DNA of 64,000 nt from Phaseolus vulgaris (taxonomy: Eukaryota; Streptophyta; Magnoliopsida; Fabales; Fabaceae): contig NC_023755.2 of the NCBI RefSeq assembly GCF_000499845.2, positions 1,447,732-1,511,731 on the forward strand, written 5' to 3'. The translations under genes and the position numbers were made by a program. Position 1 is the stretch's first letter; each line of letters opens with the position of its first letter. Positions 12,804-24,999 of this stretch are shown one piece after another. The notes below the pieces were generated by a model, which worked only from the letters and a program-made list of their open reading frames with translations, searched no databases and was not told the origin of the DNA.

Positions 12804-14197
12804 AAGACTAGCTGTTAAGAGGGTAGAACCACAACTGACAAGTACTCTACTGAAAACTCATGCTACTCAATGGGAAAATGGCTTGCTTAAAATTAAGGAA
12901 AATGCAAAACTACCCACCAAAAGAATTGAAACCATGCTTTTGAAATCGCCAACGGAATTACTTAACACTGAACCATGACATTTCATAAATATGTGATAAT
13001 AATGATAATAAATATTCATAATTTTGGTCATAATGTCACCTTTGCAGTCCATGTGGATCAACAAGTTTACCAGTGACCCATTTTGACCAATTAATCTAAT
13101 ACCCTCAACTGAGTTGATAATCAACCCGTCAATATAATACTGCCCATTCAGCCACCCCAGCACCCACCTCACAGAACCCAACCACCTTCTCTTCTCCCAG
13201 AGACATGCCAGCTGCTTCTTCTACAACCCCAGGCAAGGACAGAAGTTGCAGAAGTGGGAAATGAAAGAGATAGGTAACACATTTTCAGAAAAAAACAGAA
13301 TAGCATTCCTATCCTGGCTTCTATTTGAGACACTACAGCCTCAACACTAAGCCACACTGCCAAACAATACTGTTCCATTGGTTGAAGTAGAAAATAAATT
13401 AATTCAAACAATCCAAAAACGAAACCCTAATTCCACTCAAATATTCAAACAAACAAAAATCCAAAATTCTCTGCAGGTAACTTATCCACATAAATACTAA
13501 AAGGCAGACAAGAAGCAATACATGCCAAAATGTCTCCCGCATCTCAAAAACCTATTTTCTACATATGCAAATTTTCAGGTTTTGAAAATTGGAACCTCCA
13601 AAATCTACTGAAATTCATTAAATTAAGGTTCTATGTGTTCCTCAACCAACAAATTCAAAGAGCAATTAATCATCTAAACCACGCCACAGGCAACTACGGA
13701 CGGAGTTACAAACGATAACAAGTAGTTGTAGAAGGAGAGAACCTGAAAAGAGGGATGAAAACGCAAGCAGAGAGTGGTGCGGTACTTCTGTTTGAAAATT
13801 AAAAAAAAAAAAAAAAGTACCTCATGCTTATTTTATGAATACTTTCAACTTAATTAAACTAAAAGATTTAACGAGTAATTAAAAAATTTTATTATTTAAA
13901 AAAGTGTAAATAAGTGTATTTTACCTTTATTAGTATTTATTTTCTATAGACATTGATTTAGTAATTAAAAATATTTATTATCCTTTAGTAATTGATCAAT
14001 CTTAAAACTATTACTATATACATAATTAATAACTTAAATTTTAAAATATATAATAAATATTCAATTTTTTGTCATTTTTTTAATATTCTCTTTATTTTTC
14101 TTGGATCACCTTTGTCTCTATTTTTCTTGGATCACCTTTGTCTCATAGTCAAGTATATAGTCAATAGTGTTATGCAAACTTCAAGAAAACAAATTAT
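12804..14197. repeat. segmental duplication, copy B (deleted version)
   Basis: Direct copy of 7180-9750, about 1.4 kb against 2.6 kb. It keeps the left block (12806-13200), the GAAATGAAAGAGATAGGTAACAC block (13258), the CATGCCAAAAT(A/G)TCTCCCGCATCTC block (13522) and the right block (13790-14197), but lacks the equivalent of about 8580-9405. It lies upstream of the uL18 gene in the same relative position that copy A has to the DCD gene. Confidence 0.85.
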
Positions 14198-15746
14198 ATA
14201 TCAAGATTAGAAATCACAGTTTTATTCAAACACTTGGAAAATGTTCAAAATTCTCATAGATGTAGAGATTGTAAATGAGAGAATACAACATAAGAACAGA
14301 ATCTAGGGTTTTAAGATAGGGGAAGATACACAATGAGTAAAGTTGTGTAGAGCTTCGATGAGCAAACACAAAATTAAAGGACAAAGGCTGAGAATGGAGC
14401 ACGAATCGAAACTTATGATGATAAACTTGAAGAGGTTGGCCTCCTTTGAAGAAGAGAAGCATCATTGTTATAGAGTGTATTGTGTTGCCGTGAGTGAGAG
14501 ATGAGTAGAAAAAACGTTGTCAAGAGTGAGAGATGAGTAAAAAAAGTGTTACCCAAGTCCCACATCGAATAATATGAGATGTTCAATGGAACGTGTTATG
14601 TTACAATTTTTCGTCATCACATACCATTTTTGGGGGAGGGCATTATTTTATGCTTTTCTAATGATAAAAATGACTATATTAGAAGAAAGAAAAAAAGACA
14701 ATTTAGAAGACCAAGAAATCCTCTTTAGAAGGATGAAAGAATGAACTATAAAAAGCTCATCTTAGAAAAGTAAATTTGTCAAACTGTTTTCATTTACCAA
14801 AAACACCTTTTAAAACCTCATAAGCTGAATGCCACAAAGAGGCAAATAAGAGTGTTTTATACCATACAAAGGATTTATTATTAAAAATGTTGGGGTTTCT
14901 CTCACAAGCTGATACACCAAAGCTTAAAATGTTGTGACTCATAATACAAGAAAAACTATAACCATCCACCACCTACTTTCTCTTCCATCTCATTTCCACC
15001 CAATTTTCTTCCTATCCCTCTCTTTCTTTACCATTACATCACTTTCCTCACATCTATCACATCCACTTTCTTTACCACTTCCTACCAGAACTTTAAGGGG
15101 CTCATAAAACAACCTTCTTCCTCTATCTAGAAGTTTGTACTCGTACAGTACCAAATACAAAAGAAATAGATATCTACTTGAATGCTAGGTGGATAGTTCG
15201 AACCTTTGTAATAAGTTACTAAAGGTGTTGATTTCATCTCAGAAGTGTTATTCTGCAAGTTAACAATCTTTAAAGAATATTTACTTAAAAGCTCTCAGTG
15301 TAATGAAAAGAAAAAACAACAAATAATATTTATTTACATGTATAATCAGTGGATAATGACAAGTCGTGTATTAATAGATTCGGATTGAAACAATCGTCCA
15401 TTTATGAAAATTCAGGGGAGTCATTTTGACAAGCACCATCCATACCTGGAGAAAAGTAAACAGTGAAGAGTGTTCCTGCAAATTACCCTTAATGAAGAGG
15501 CTAAGATTCTATTCCCAGCAGAGACAGTAACCTAAGGCTCTTTTCAATCGAGTGACAGAGATCAAATCCTTGAAAGAAATAAAATAATAAACAAGATTTT
15601 CCCTTTCATTTGTCCCCAAGGAATTCATTTATCTCATTCTGAATTAACAACCTCACAATGCATGAACTGCATGAACAACTTGAGAGCAAGAGGTACACCA
15701 TAGAGAATTACAAAATTTTAAAAAACAGTGCCCACATATTAGTTAT
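14198..15746. other. spacer between the duplication and the uL15 gene
   Basis: No gene supported. Around 14550 there is a TCCCACATCGAA motif, common in legume interspersed repeats, next to a tandemly repeated GAGTGAGAGATGAGTA (14492 and 14525). 15400-15746 is probably the uL15 3' UTR. Confidence 0.4.
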
Positions 15747-18725
15747 TTAACTAAGTGGCTGAACTGGAAGATCCTTGGTTGTTTCAACTAAAAATGGAAT
15801 TGGCTTTGTTGGTGCTGGCAACCGACCAATGCTATCAACTTTATCCTTTTGCTTTGGAGGAGGTCTAGCAGCTTTAGGCAACAATCTTCCTTTCTTTTCA
15901 AACCACTCAGGCTTCAGCAGTGCCCTCAAGCCCAACTTATTGTAATACACCCTTCTCACAGACCCACCAGCTCCTTCAACTGCTTCCTTAGCCCTAACAG
16001 TAACCCTTGATACCTGTAGAATCACTGTGTTAAATTATACTATGGTATTTAAATCTTAACATTTCCAATTCTAACATAAATCTCAAACAACAAGAGTTTG
16101 TTTATACGAACGTACAAGAAGAAAAAAACAAGGTAAGAGAAAATTAGCCCATAAACTTTGAACATACAGTATATTACCAACTTTATCTGTAACAAATGCT
16201 AAGTTAGACACCCTACAATCCATTGTACCATTTCAATTACCGAGGTAAAATCTTGCTGCGCCCAGTTAATTTATGCTGCTAATGGAGAAAGAATTTCAAG
16301 CCACCGTCTAACTAATCATAAGGTATTTAGCATAAGAAAGAATGATGATTAATTATGTATATGACCGTGGTGAAATTTAAGAAATTAGGTAGAGATAAGT
16401 TTAAAAACTGATAAAAAGATATATTTCGAAAGTTAAAACTTAAGAATCAAAAAGCTTGATTATGATCCTCAAAACACGTATAGCCTTCATATAAAGTCTA
16501 CCTCTAGATGAATTGGCCACTTGATCTGCTCGGAACCACGCCCCATCAATCTCACTCCATCTTTCGCTTGCTTCCCAAGTACCCCAGCATCCTATGGTAA
16601 TAATAATGACCACAAGAATGAGAGGAATCACATGAAGCAAAAACAATTCCAGAAGAACTGAAAAGGTGAGGTAGCAGTTATAAAACCTTGAGTGTTTTCA
16701 TTGTAATCAGTTCGGAAGAATCTATCTTCCCAGCATTAATAAACTTTGCAATTCTACCCAAACCTATTGGCTGCAGAAAAATATGCATATATTTTTTAAC
16801 AATGTAGACATATAAATGACTGATAGATTAAGGGTTGCAGAGATTAAAATAAGAACAACCAAATCAAAATCAACATAAAATTGAATAAAAATGAGCTACT
16901 CAATGGTCATAAATCCAAAGTGAACTCCGACAATCAAGGTATAGAATACCTTACTACAAGTTACAACAAGGTCAGCATTCACGTATAAACAGTTAAGATA
17001 TAGGGAAAATCCCTTGAATACAGTAAACTATAAACTTTGAAAAACATTTGCAGATCACAATACTTTCAGTGAAAATCATGTTTGGGAAATGTCGCCTGGA
17101 AAATAGAGGTTCATATCAATTGAGTTGAAACCAACTTAGCCACTGGACATATATTCACAACAGGAGGTTTCAGAATCTTGAAAAGAAAATTAGCATCAGA
17201 GATATTATTTCTTGTAATTAAAAATAAAAACACGATATCAGCATTAAGCATATCAATATAGCTTCGCAGTGTCAGGGAATGTTTCCCACTTATAATTTAA
17301 TTTTTAAAGAGGGAGAAAATACAAAGAGAGGGAAACCAATAATGATGACAAGAGATTGTGTTTGGAGTGGGAACAGGACAGAGACGAAAGGAGAGCAACC
17401 TTTACAGATGTATCATAGAAGGGAAAAAGGGGGTAATTTGTAATTAGTTGTAACCAGGTAGTTAGTTATGTGGTTTGGGAGTAAGGACCTAATAAATAGG
17501 TCCTCAATTGTAGTTAGGGCTTTTTAGCTTTTGTTTTCTAACATTGGTGAATCTGGTTTTTTCAAAGTGAAAAGGAAAGTGCTCCTTTTGGAGGTAATAT
17601 GGTTTACCCTCCCTGTTGTTTTGATTGTTGCGATGAATACTATTCCTTTCAGTCACACTATTTTGTGACACAGAAAGCAATATTGTGTTAGGCCTTCTGT
17701 TTTTGGTTTCCAACAGATTGATCTTACACACACAAACTCAGGGAGGTTTAGTTAATCTTTCAAAAACATAACTGCCTCAGAACTCTTAGATCATCCTTGT
17801 GATTGTGATATTTGAAAATTGCATCCAAATGTTATGGATTGTGCTCTGAAAGACTACTGCTATATATCCCGTGTCCATTGGTAGCTCCAACTACTTGAGA
17901 TGCAGTCTACTTAAAGACCACTATAGCACTATTGCATAGCAGAATTTCTCAAATCCATGATTGCAATTCTGTCCCTGTAGACTGCTACTGTTGTTGAGGT
18001 TGTGGTATGAGTCTGTATCCTATTGACATCTTTTTTAACAAACAAGTCATCAGCCAATTGAACTTTTCACTCAATAATATCATGCTAATTTTGTGTTTTA
18101 TTTTTATTTGTGCATATCTTAATTTCTAACATATATATTTGATAAAAATCATATATTCTAACTGTTACGTAACTTCTGCTATAAGCTCGCAAAGCTATTA
18201 TCCACTTCAGAATTGAATCCGTAAAAAAAGATTGAGCACACCAAAAGAAAGTATGTAATTTTGGTTTTCCTTATGTTATGCATCAGACAAAAATAAACTA
18301 GAAATATAAAGATGAAAACATACCTGAAAAATGAGGCTAAATGGGTTCTTGAACCCACGTTTGGGTAGTCTTCTGCGAAGAGGAGTCTGGCCTCCTTCAA
18401 AACCCAATTTTATACCTTTTCTGGCTCTCTGACCCTTGTGACCCTTCCCAGCAGTCTTACCCTTTCCAGACCCAATCCCACGCCCCTTCCTCGTGGGCTG
18501 TTTCCTGGGAACATTATCTCTCAAATCATTCAAGCTCAGAAGACTGTACGCCCGAAAACCTTGAAATTCTGGAAATTCATTACGACTAATTGTTCGATGA
18601 GCATTGGGAGAATGAGGGAGCTGAAAGGGTTGAAATTGGATAGAAGGGTATCTGAGAATGGGTTTGCTATGATTTGAGCTTCTGATGATTGACGTTGAGA
18701 GAACAGATAACCTTCGTCTAATCAT
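15747..18725 (-). CDS. uL15-family ribosomal protein, mitochondrial type
   Basis: Four exons on the minus strand: 18324-18725 (134 codons), 16687-16770 (28), 16502-16591 (30) and 15747-16013 (88 plus stop), all GT-AG and joined between codons, for 280 residues, the usual size for plant mitochondrial uL15. Residues 1-about 60 are Arg/Ser-rich without acidic runs ([20 protein letters not shown]), a typical presequence. The uL15 signatures follow: [72 protein letters not shown], and the C-terminal [18 protein letters not shown]. Intron 1 (16771-18323) contains a possible LTR remnant. The product binds 23S-type rRNA during assembly of the large subunit. Upstream DNA is shared with the DCD gene. 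Confidence 0.93.
17262..17760. mobile_element. possible LTR remnant inside intron 1 of the uL15 gene
   Basis: A block that differs in base composition from the rest of the intron, with an LTR-like look: TGTCAGGGAATG near 17270, ACCTAATAAATAGG (TATA-like) near 17487 and TTCTAACA near 17537. No matching target-site duplication was found and no coding domain is present, so the call is weak. Confidence 0.3.
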
Positions 18726-19600
18726 TTTTTTCTACTCTAAACTTTCACGGACAAAAAAAAAAGTGTTAATTTCCAATGGCAACAGCTTCTTAGGAGAACC
18801 AAAACAGGACAAAATACAATGTTACAAATCACACTGGGAGAGAAGACACATAATCATTACAGATCCAAATAAGGCCAAATCACATGAAATGAAACACAAG
18901 CTACCAGTGAAACGAAAGTTCATGCTACATACCAAATTCAAATGCCAAAACATGAGACCGGCCTTACATTACAACCAAAACTCAAATCAATAGCCTTTAA
19001 ACATACAACAAAAACTGAAAACTAAGAGAATTCATCCACAAAATCACACAAACCAGAAAGCAGGATGGAAAAAGGGACCGCTCACAAACTTAGGCAATAA
19101 ACCAAATACCACATAAGCACTCATCATAGCTAAACATTTTACCCCTAAAAAAAAATCACCAACAAAAACAACCCAACCAAACCGGAATTCGCACTGGCAA
19201 CAAAGTTTCTTCCCACCAGAGCAATGACATATTGCAGGTGACAGTCAAACATTTTATCAAACAGTTGGTGCCCCAAAACACAAAATCACGATCTTGTGAA
19301 ACAACGCGCAAAAGAAAAATACCCATTTGCCCCTTCAACCAATCTATCACTCCGAGGCTCTAACCAATCTATCAAAACCAAAACACGAGACTGTCTTTGA
19401 AGCTAATAATCACAAAACGAAAGTGAAAGCAAAAGTACTAAAAATCACCCTTTTACCTCCCCTTATGTGAAACGTTGAAAAAAATGGTAGAATGAGCTTC
19501 AATGGCGTTTTACTCTACCAGCAAATTCGCACGCAGCAATGTGCCTCAAATTGAAAGCACCAAGAGCTCTACTCAAGGCCTCTGTGTTTCTTCTTCATAT
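18726..19600 (-). promoter_or_regulatory. probable 5' leader (with intron) of the uL15 gene
   Basis: No coding region is supported. On the minus strand GGGGAG|GTAAAAGG near 19460 looks like a donor and TCCTAAG near 18790 like an acceptor, with T-rich intron-like sequence between them; first-exon sequence would be about 19465-19590. Inference from composition and from the upstream block shared with the DCD gene. Confidence 0.35.
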
Positions 19601-19825
19601 GAGTAATCTATTCCTCCTAAAATATTTAACTCATTTTTTTCTTTCTATTAGGATGTGTTATTATGTTTATTTATTCACCAAAATACAAATAGGTTTAATT
19701 TGGTAAAATCATAAAATTATTTTTAATTCTTTTCTTTTGCTATAGTTAATTTCTCACAAACAATTATCAAAAGTAAGCATATAACAGAGAATAATTTTAT
19801 ATATAAGTAATTAAAAATAAGGAGT
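19530..19825 (-). repeat. third copy of the shared upstream segment (promoter side)
   Basis: Aligns with 8520-8990 in the same orientation: CTGTGTTTCTTCTT, then ATTCCTCCTAAAATATTTAACTCA, then TTATTATGTTTATTTATTCACC, then TAATTTCTCACAAACAATTATCAAAA. Copies differ by several indels and by scattered substitutions, so the duplication is old. Confidence 0.6.
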
Positions 19826-20338
19826 AATTAGTTAATCCTTGACTTTACTCAAATTATATTAACGAATTTAAAAAAAATCTTCTATTACAGTTTAAAATTA
19901 ACTTAGTCCACTTAATAAAAAAAATGTTATTATGATTTATATTTTTTATATTTAAAAAGTTAATATATCTAATACACTATTCCGAAGTGTCTCTGAGTTA
20001 ATTGTTTTTACCAATAAAATAAACTTAATTAAATAAATTCATTTTTAACTTAACTCACAATCATAATTCATATGAAATTATTTTAATTCACGTTAACACC
20101 TTAATAAGAAAATTGATTAATAAAAATTGTAAGAAATGTATATTTTTTTTAAATAAATGGGATACAACAAAAGCTTCATCAATATTCAAGTTAGATTATT
20201 ATGTGACCACTAAACTGGGTTTTTAATTTCTAATATGTTAATGCTGCAAATTAGTTCATGAGTAATTAAAACAAAGTTTTAAAAAATGTACGTGATTTTC
20301 TCATTAAATTATCATATGACGTCATAAACTATTGAACA
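19826..20338. other. AT-rich spacer, nothing recognised
   Basis: A/T-rich sequence with no open frame and no repeat recognised, up to the target duplication of the solo LTR. Confidence 0.5.
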
Positions 20339-20343
20339 ATCAA

Positions 20344-21757
20344 TGTAACAGCGTGTTTTTTTAAAGAAAAAAAAACACCAACAGAAGCTTTGCCCCACCA
20401 CCACCAGTCTTTCATTTTCTTTTTTTTCTCTCTCTCTCCAATTCTCTTCTCTCTCTCTCTCTTAATTTCTCTCCCAATCTTCATCTATTTTAGAATCTGA
20501 TCATACCACGTTGTAGCAGAGGAGTTAAGGAACATTTCTACCCGATCAGATTTTCAAACAGAGTAAGTTCATTTTTACTCTAAATATCCTTTGTTCTCTG
20601 TTTTTTTCTTAGGATTTAGTCATCAATCTTGGTGGGGTCAGTTGAGAAGTTTAATCCTCTCAACTTATTATATTATATACTGAAATTTTGTTCTGTTTGG
20701 ATAATTTGCATTAGGCCCGTAAATCTTGAAGCTTATCCAAACGGTGGGGAATAAAATTCTAAAAGTTGCTTGGAAAGCAAGCAATTGAGGTAAGGGAAGC
20801 TAAATTTAATTTTTAATAGCACCCTAGCATAGAAGATCTGAATGCGGAAGGGACGTGGTCCCAATATTCAATTTCTCTTGTAGGGATGTTGTGTGTTTAT
20901 TTATATTGGGTTGTTTGTTTATATATTATTTAAATTTGTGGAAATATTGGGTTTTGATGATTTAGTATTAAAGTGTATTTTTTTATGTCAAATAAACTTT
21001 TGAATATTGTGGATAACTTTTTGAATGATATTGTATGACGAAATGGTATGAAATTGAATTCATACATTTGGGATAATGTATGGACGGATGTTTGTTGTGT
21101 ATTAAGTATTGATGTCGGGATAATGTATGGACTGATGTTTGCTGTGTATTAAGTATTGATGCCTATGTGGTAACAGAGATCTCCGGGTGGTCAAAAGCTG
21201 ATGGGGGAGTTCATGCACACCGTGACATATGAGATGCACGGCTTGGGTTGTATTGAACTTACCCTGATCCTTTCTGTTGGATTCGCTGGTAATCTTTGGA
21301 TCAGGTGTTAGTCTCTGGTAGGACTTACTTAATACGGGTCTTCCGGAAGACGTTGTTTGTTGAATATCTTGAATGTGTAGATCCATGTGAGATCTATGTG
21401 ATTGTTTTATTGTTGAGATTTGAAGAAGATTGAATAATTTGAGAAATTAATCATGTAACTTGGTTTTCTCTTTTGATTTAATTGTGTATATTATAAAATT
21501 TTATTTTCACTAGCTTACCCTTGCTTTTCTTGTTGTGTTTGAACTGCAATGACTGTACTATGTACACGAGCAGATGACCATACAGGTGCAGGAGAGCCTT
21601 AGAGGGTTCAGAATCTTATTTTGAGTTGTGGATATGTAAATTGTATTTCTATAAATCCTAATCATGTATTAGGAATGTTTTTGAAAAACTCCAAGTTTGT
21701 ATAGAAACTGGTAGAACTTTTATTGTAATAGTTATATGTATTTTCCGGGGTGTTACA
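20344..21757 (+). mobile_element. solo LTR (1414 bp) with perfect 5-bp target duplication
   Basis: Begins TGTAACAGCG and ends CCGGGGTGTTACA, so it has TG...CA ends with short inverted TGTAACA/TGTTACA termini. The 5 bases before it (20339-20343) and after it (21758-21762) are both ATCAA. There is no internal coding region, so it is a solo LTR left by LTR-LTR recombination. Inside are a CT-rich tract (20420-20475) and a 47-bp tandem duplication (21070-21116, 21117-21163). A diverged, truncated, inverted relative lies at 59150-59765. Length and ends suggest a Ty3/gypsy-type element, which is inference. Confidence 0.85.
21070..21163. repeat. 47-bp tandem duplication inside the solo LTR
   Basis: GGGATAATGTATGGAC starts at 21070 and again at 21117; the two 47-bp units differ at only a few positions. 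The related LTR fragment at 59150-59765 has a single diverged copy, so the duplication is specific to this lineage. Confidence 0.85.
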
Positions 21758-21762
21758 ATCAA

Positions 21763-23119
21763 CGTGATTATAATTATCACTTCATGTTATTACTTAAGGA
21801 TTACTTAAGTATAGAAATTAAAATAAATAAATAAAAAGTTTGCGTCGATTAAAATTTTGATTAGAAACTAAAAATATTGAAAGGTTTAAGGATAACAAAC
21901 AAATCCTAAATATGGGCAATAACACATTCTATTCTTTGTTTCTTATCTTAATTATTTTTTAACAATAAATATTAAATTCATAATTAATTAGAGTGGAACC
22001 AGATTTAGTAGAACATCACACAAAAGTATTTTAATTTGAAACTGCACTCAATCTACTACTAAAATGATAAAAAGTCTTTTGCAAAATAAAAAAAAATAGT
22101 GTGGTTAAAAAAAATATTTCCAAAACTTTTTTTTCAGATTAAATTTTCGGATTTGGATGTATGAAATATATTTTTGATTTTTGGAAAAAAATTTGGAATG
22201 TATTTTTAGATTTTGTGTTCTGATTTTTATTTTCAAAATATATTTTTTTGCATTTTGGATTTTTTCTTCTGGAACAAGATTTTAATTTTTAATTTTAATT
22301 TTTTTAAATTATAAATAGAGAATAATTTTGATAATTTTGAAAAATGATAGGATGGAGATTAAAATTGATATGGTGAAAGGAAGGAAGAAAGATTAAAAAG
22401 CAAAGAAGTTGTAGAAAACAGTTATGAAGGTTTCGTACCATTTTAATGTCTTTTAATGTCACACACTAAAAGTTTATTTCTATAATGTAAAATTTTTTAA
22501 CGTCTATCACAATTTGAAAAATAATTTTGAGAGTTATATGTTTCAGAAAAAAAAAAATCATTTTTATTGTATTTTTTATATTTTTATTTTCATGAAAAAA
22601 GGTTATGTGAAAAAATTAATTAATGGTCGTAGTTACATTATTGGTTAACCCATAATGTTATCACACACTACCAATGATATCAGATTATGAAAATTCAAAG
22701 ACCACATTTCTTTGTAAAATTAAGTATTTAATTTTCTCTATACTGTTTCTCTAATTTTTTTTATTCTATTTTAAATGACTTTCACCAACACATCTTTTTA
22801 AATAATTAGCTTATACTATCTTTTTAGATTTTTTTCTTTGCAAATTAAGTTCCTACAATTTTAATTACATAATTATATAATTTTGATATATTATTATTAA
22901 CTTCAAATTTATCATCATTTAATTAAAATACAGACCCAATCGGATAATAAAGTGTTATATCAGTATTTTCATTAAAACTTAAATATCAAATTAATGAATA
23001 AAATATCAAATTATAAAAATATTAAAAGTTAAATTCGTGAAAGTAAAACATCAAAATTACACAATTGAAAAATAAAAAAATTAATTCATGAAAGAGAATA
23101 AAGAAACTAAATTTGCAAA

Positions 23120-23178
<59 letters not shown>

Positions 23179-24330
23179 CACATTCATATGTTCTATTTTA
23201 TCTATGTGGCTACTAATATTAGTTTTCTCCTACACTCGTAGTTATATTTTTAAATATATATAAAAATATATTATTTTGGTACATGCAATTTGTATGTTTT
23301 ATTTTACCAGTGTAGCTACAATTACTGTTTTTCTTCCACGATTTTATTTATACATTTCAAATAAATAAATCCTATAATACCACAACACATAATAAAACAT
23401 TAATTATTTTTGTGTAATTATCATTATTTTTTAACAAAATTATAGAGTTAATAATACTAATAATATTATTTGAGAAGCCTGAGCTCAACAATATAATGCT
23501 TTAGAAGTAACAAGTAACAAGATAAAATTGAAAATAAAATAAATTTATACATAAGTAAAAATTTAAAAATAAAATTGAAGGATGAAAATGATGAAAAAAA
23601 TAAGAATAAATCGTTTTATTTATTAGGTGTTGATATAATCAAACAAATGAAACGAAAACTAACCTAAAAACCATGAAAATATTGAATTCTAAATTACTTT
23701 ATTCTACGATTTACACGTAAAAAAAAAAAAATCTTAACCTTCAGTTGTGTTTATAGTGAAACCCCAAAAACTTTTATTTCTGAATCAAATAAAAAACCAT
23801 TTCTCTTTATTTAATTTATAATTTTTTCGAGGAAATAACAAAATTATCCCTTGACTATGTTATCAAATTGCACCGTTAATATTTTTGTTTTTTAAATGAT
23901 AAACAATAATGATACATTAATAAATTTAATATTTTATACCTCCACATTATAACTCACAATATTATTATTTTAATATTTTTATATTATTTAATTATAATTT
24001 TACTTTTTATTATATATATTTATTTTTAAACCTACAGCAATAATAAAACCATAGTAACTTCAAGATTCTCGAACTATCATTTTCTAATATTTTCCAATAA
24101 TAATAAAGTAGATATAATATATGTACTAAGGGAACAACTTAGTGAAAGAAAAAAAATACTTATATGTCAGATTCTATCACATCATACAAATTAGAAATCC
24201 AGAAAATTCTATTGCTTATAGTTTCTCGCTGACGAAAGAATTAATGAAAACTTAACCGTCACCAAATTTTCTCACTGTAAAAAACACAAAGCAATTAGTT
24301 ATACAATCAAGACAAGAACGAACGATTGAA
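21763..24330. other. long AT-rich spacer
   Basis: No gene, RNA or terminal repeat recognised in about 2.5 kb. It contains the CT/TA microsatellite at 23121 and the probable 3' UTR of the ATL gene (about 24180-24330). Confidence 0.5.
23121..23172. repeat. compound (TC)n(TA)n microsatellite
   Basis: Eleven TC units followed directly by about fifteen TA units with one imperfection near the end. Confidence 0.95.
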
Positions 24331-24999
24331 TCACCTGCCGTGGAAAGCCAGCGGAACGAGCTCCGACAATGGCGTCGGTGACGGTGACGGCAACGGCGAA
24401 GGCACCGGAGAGTTCCGGCAGAGCGGACACGTGGCACTCATCTTCAGCCACACGTCCACGCAGTCCGCGTGGAAGCAGTGGTGGCAGCTCGGAACGCAGC
24501 GGACGGTGTCCTTGGGAAGGTACTCGCAGAGGCAGATGGCGCAGGGGCCACTGTCGGGCCTGGGGAGGCGGACGCTCTCTCCGACCACGATCTTCGGGTA
24601 GGCCTCGATGGCGGGCTTTTCCAGGCCCAGGACGACGGGCCCGGGCCCACCGGAGTCGTGAATGCTGTTATTTTGTTCCGTTTGGTCGTAGTAAGTATTG
24701 TGGCGAGAGCGAGGCGAGTTTGATTTGAAGCGGACGCAGGCGTAGGAGGCGAGCATGATGGAGGAGATGAGGACGAGGATGCTGACGGCGATGGCAATGC
24801 CGTAGCCGAGACCAACGGCGGCAGTAGTGGTGACGGTGGCGGAGACGCCGCGAACATGAGAGAGAATGCGGAAAAGTTTGGTTATGAAGAGTATTGGGAA
24901 GAGAGTGTTAATTGAAAGAGTGAGAGAGTTGAATTGCGTGATCAGAAGCGCAATTCCGCGGGAAAAATTAAATGACTTCGGACACTGAGACATTGACAT
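24331..24999 (-). CDS. ATL-type RING-H2 E3 ubiquitin ligase
   Basis: Single exon, 222 residues, typical of the ATL family. Residues about 20-45 form a first hydrophobic stretch and residues about 55-88 a strong membrane segment (GLGYGIAIAVSILVLISSIM). A conserved YPKIVVGES stretch (about residues 134-142) precedes the RING. The RING-H2 finger is CAIC ... CVPSCHHCFHADCVDVWL ... CPLC with the Cys3-His2-Cys3 order intact and the Trp after the sixth ligand that contacts E2 enzymes. The tail is Pro/Ser-rich (PLPSPSPTP). It should transfer ubiquitin from an E2 at a membrane. ATG codons at 24999 and 24993 are both possible starts. The gene is strikingly GC-rich compared with its surroundings, and long open frames on the other strand here are shadows. 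Confidence 0.93.
   Translation of the reverse strand: MSMSQCPKSFNFSRGIALLITQFNSLTLSINTLFPILFITKLFRILSHVRGVSATVTTTAAVGLGYGIAIAVSILVLISSIMLASYACVRFKSNSPRSRHNTYYDQTEQNNSIHDSGGPGPVVLGLEKPAIEAYPKIVVGESVRLPRPDSGPCAICLCEYLPKDTVRCVPSCHHCFHADCVDVWLKMSATCPLCRNSPVPSPLPSPSPTPLSELVPLAFHGR

Noticed and set aside
17544..17552. Primer-binding site after a possible LTR at 17270-17543
   Set aside because: TTGGTGAATC does not match the usual tRNA-Met site and no 5-bp target duplication brackets the block, so only a weak LTR-like call is kept.
24369..24857. Long frames on both strands overlapping the RING-H2 gene
   Set aside because: Shadows of a GC-rich gene; only the minus-strand frame 24331-24999 carries the RING-H2 and membrane segments.
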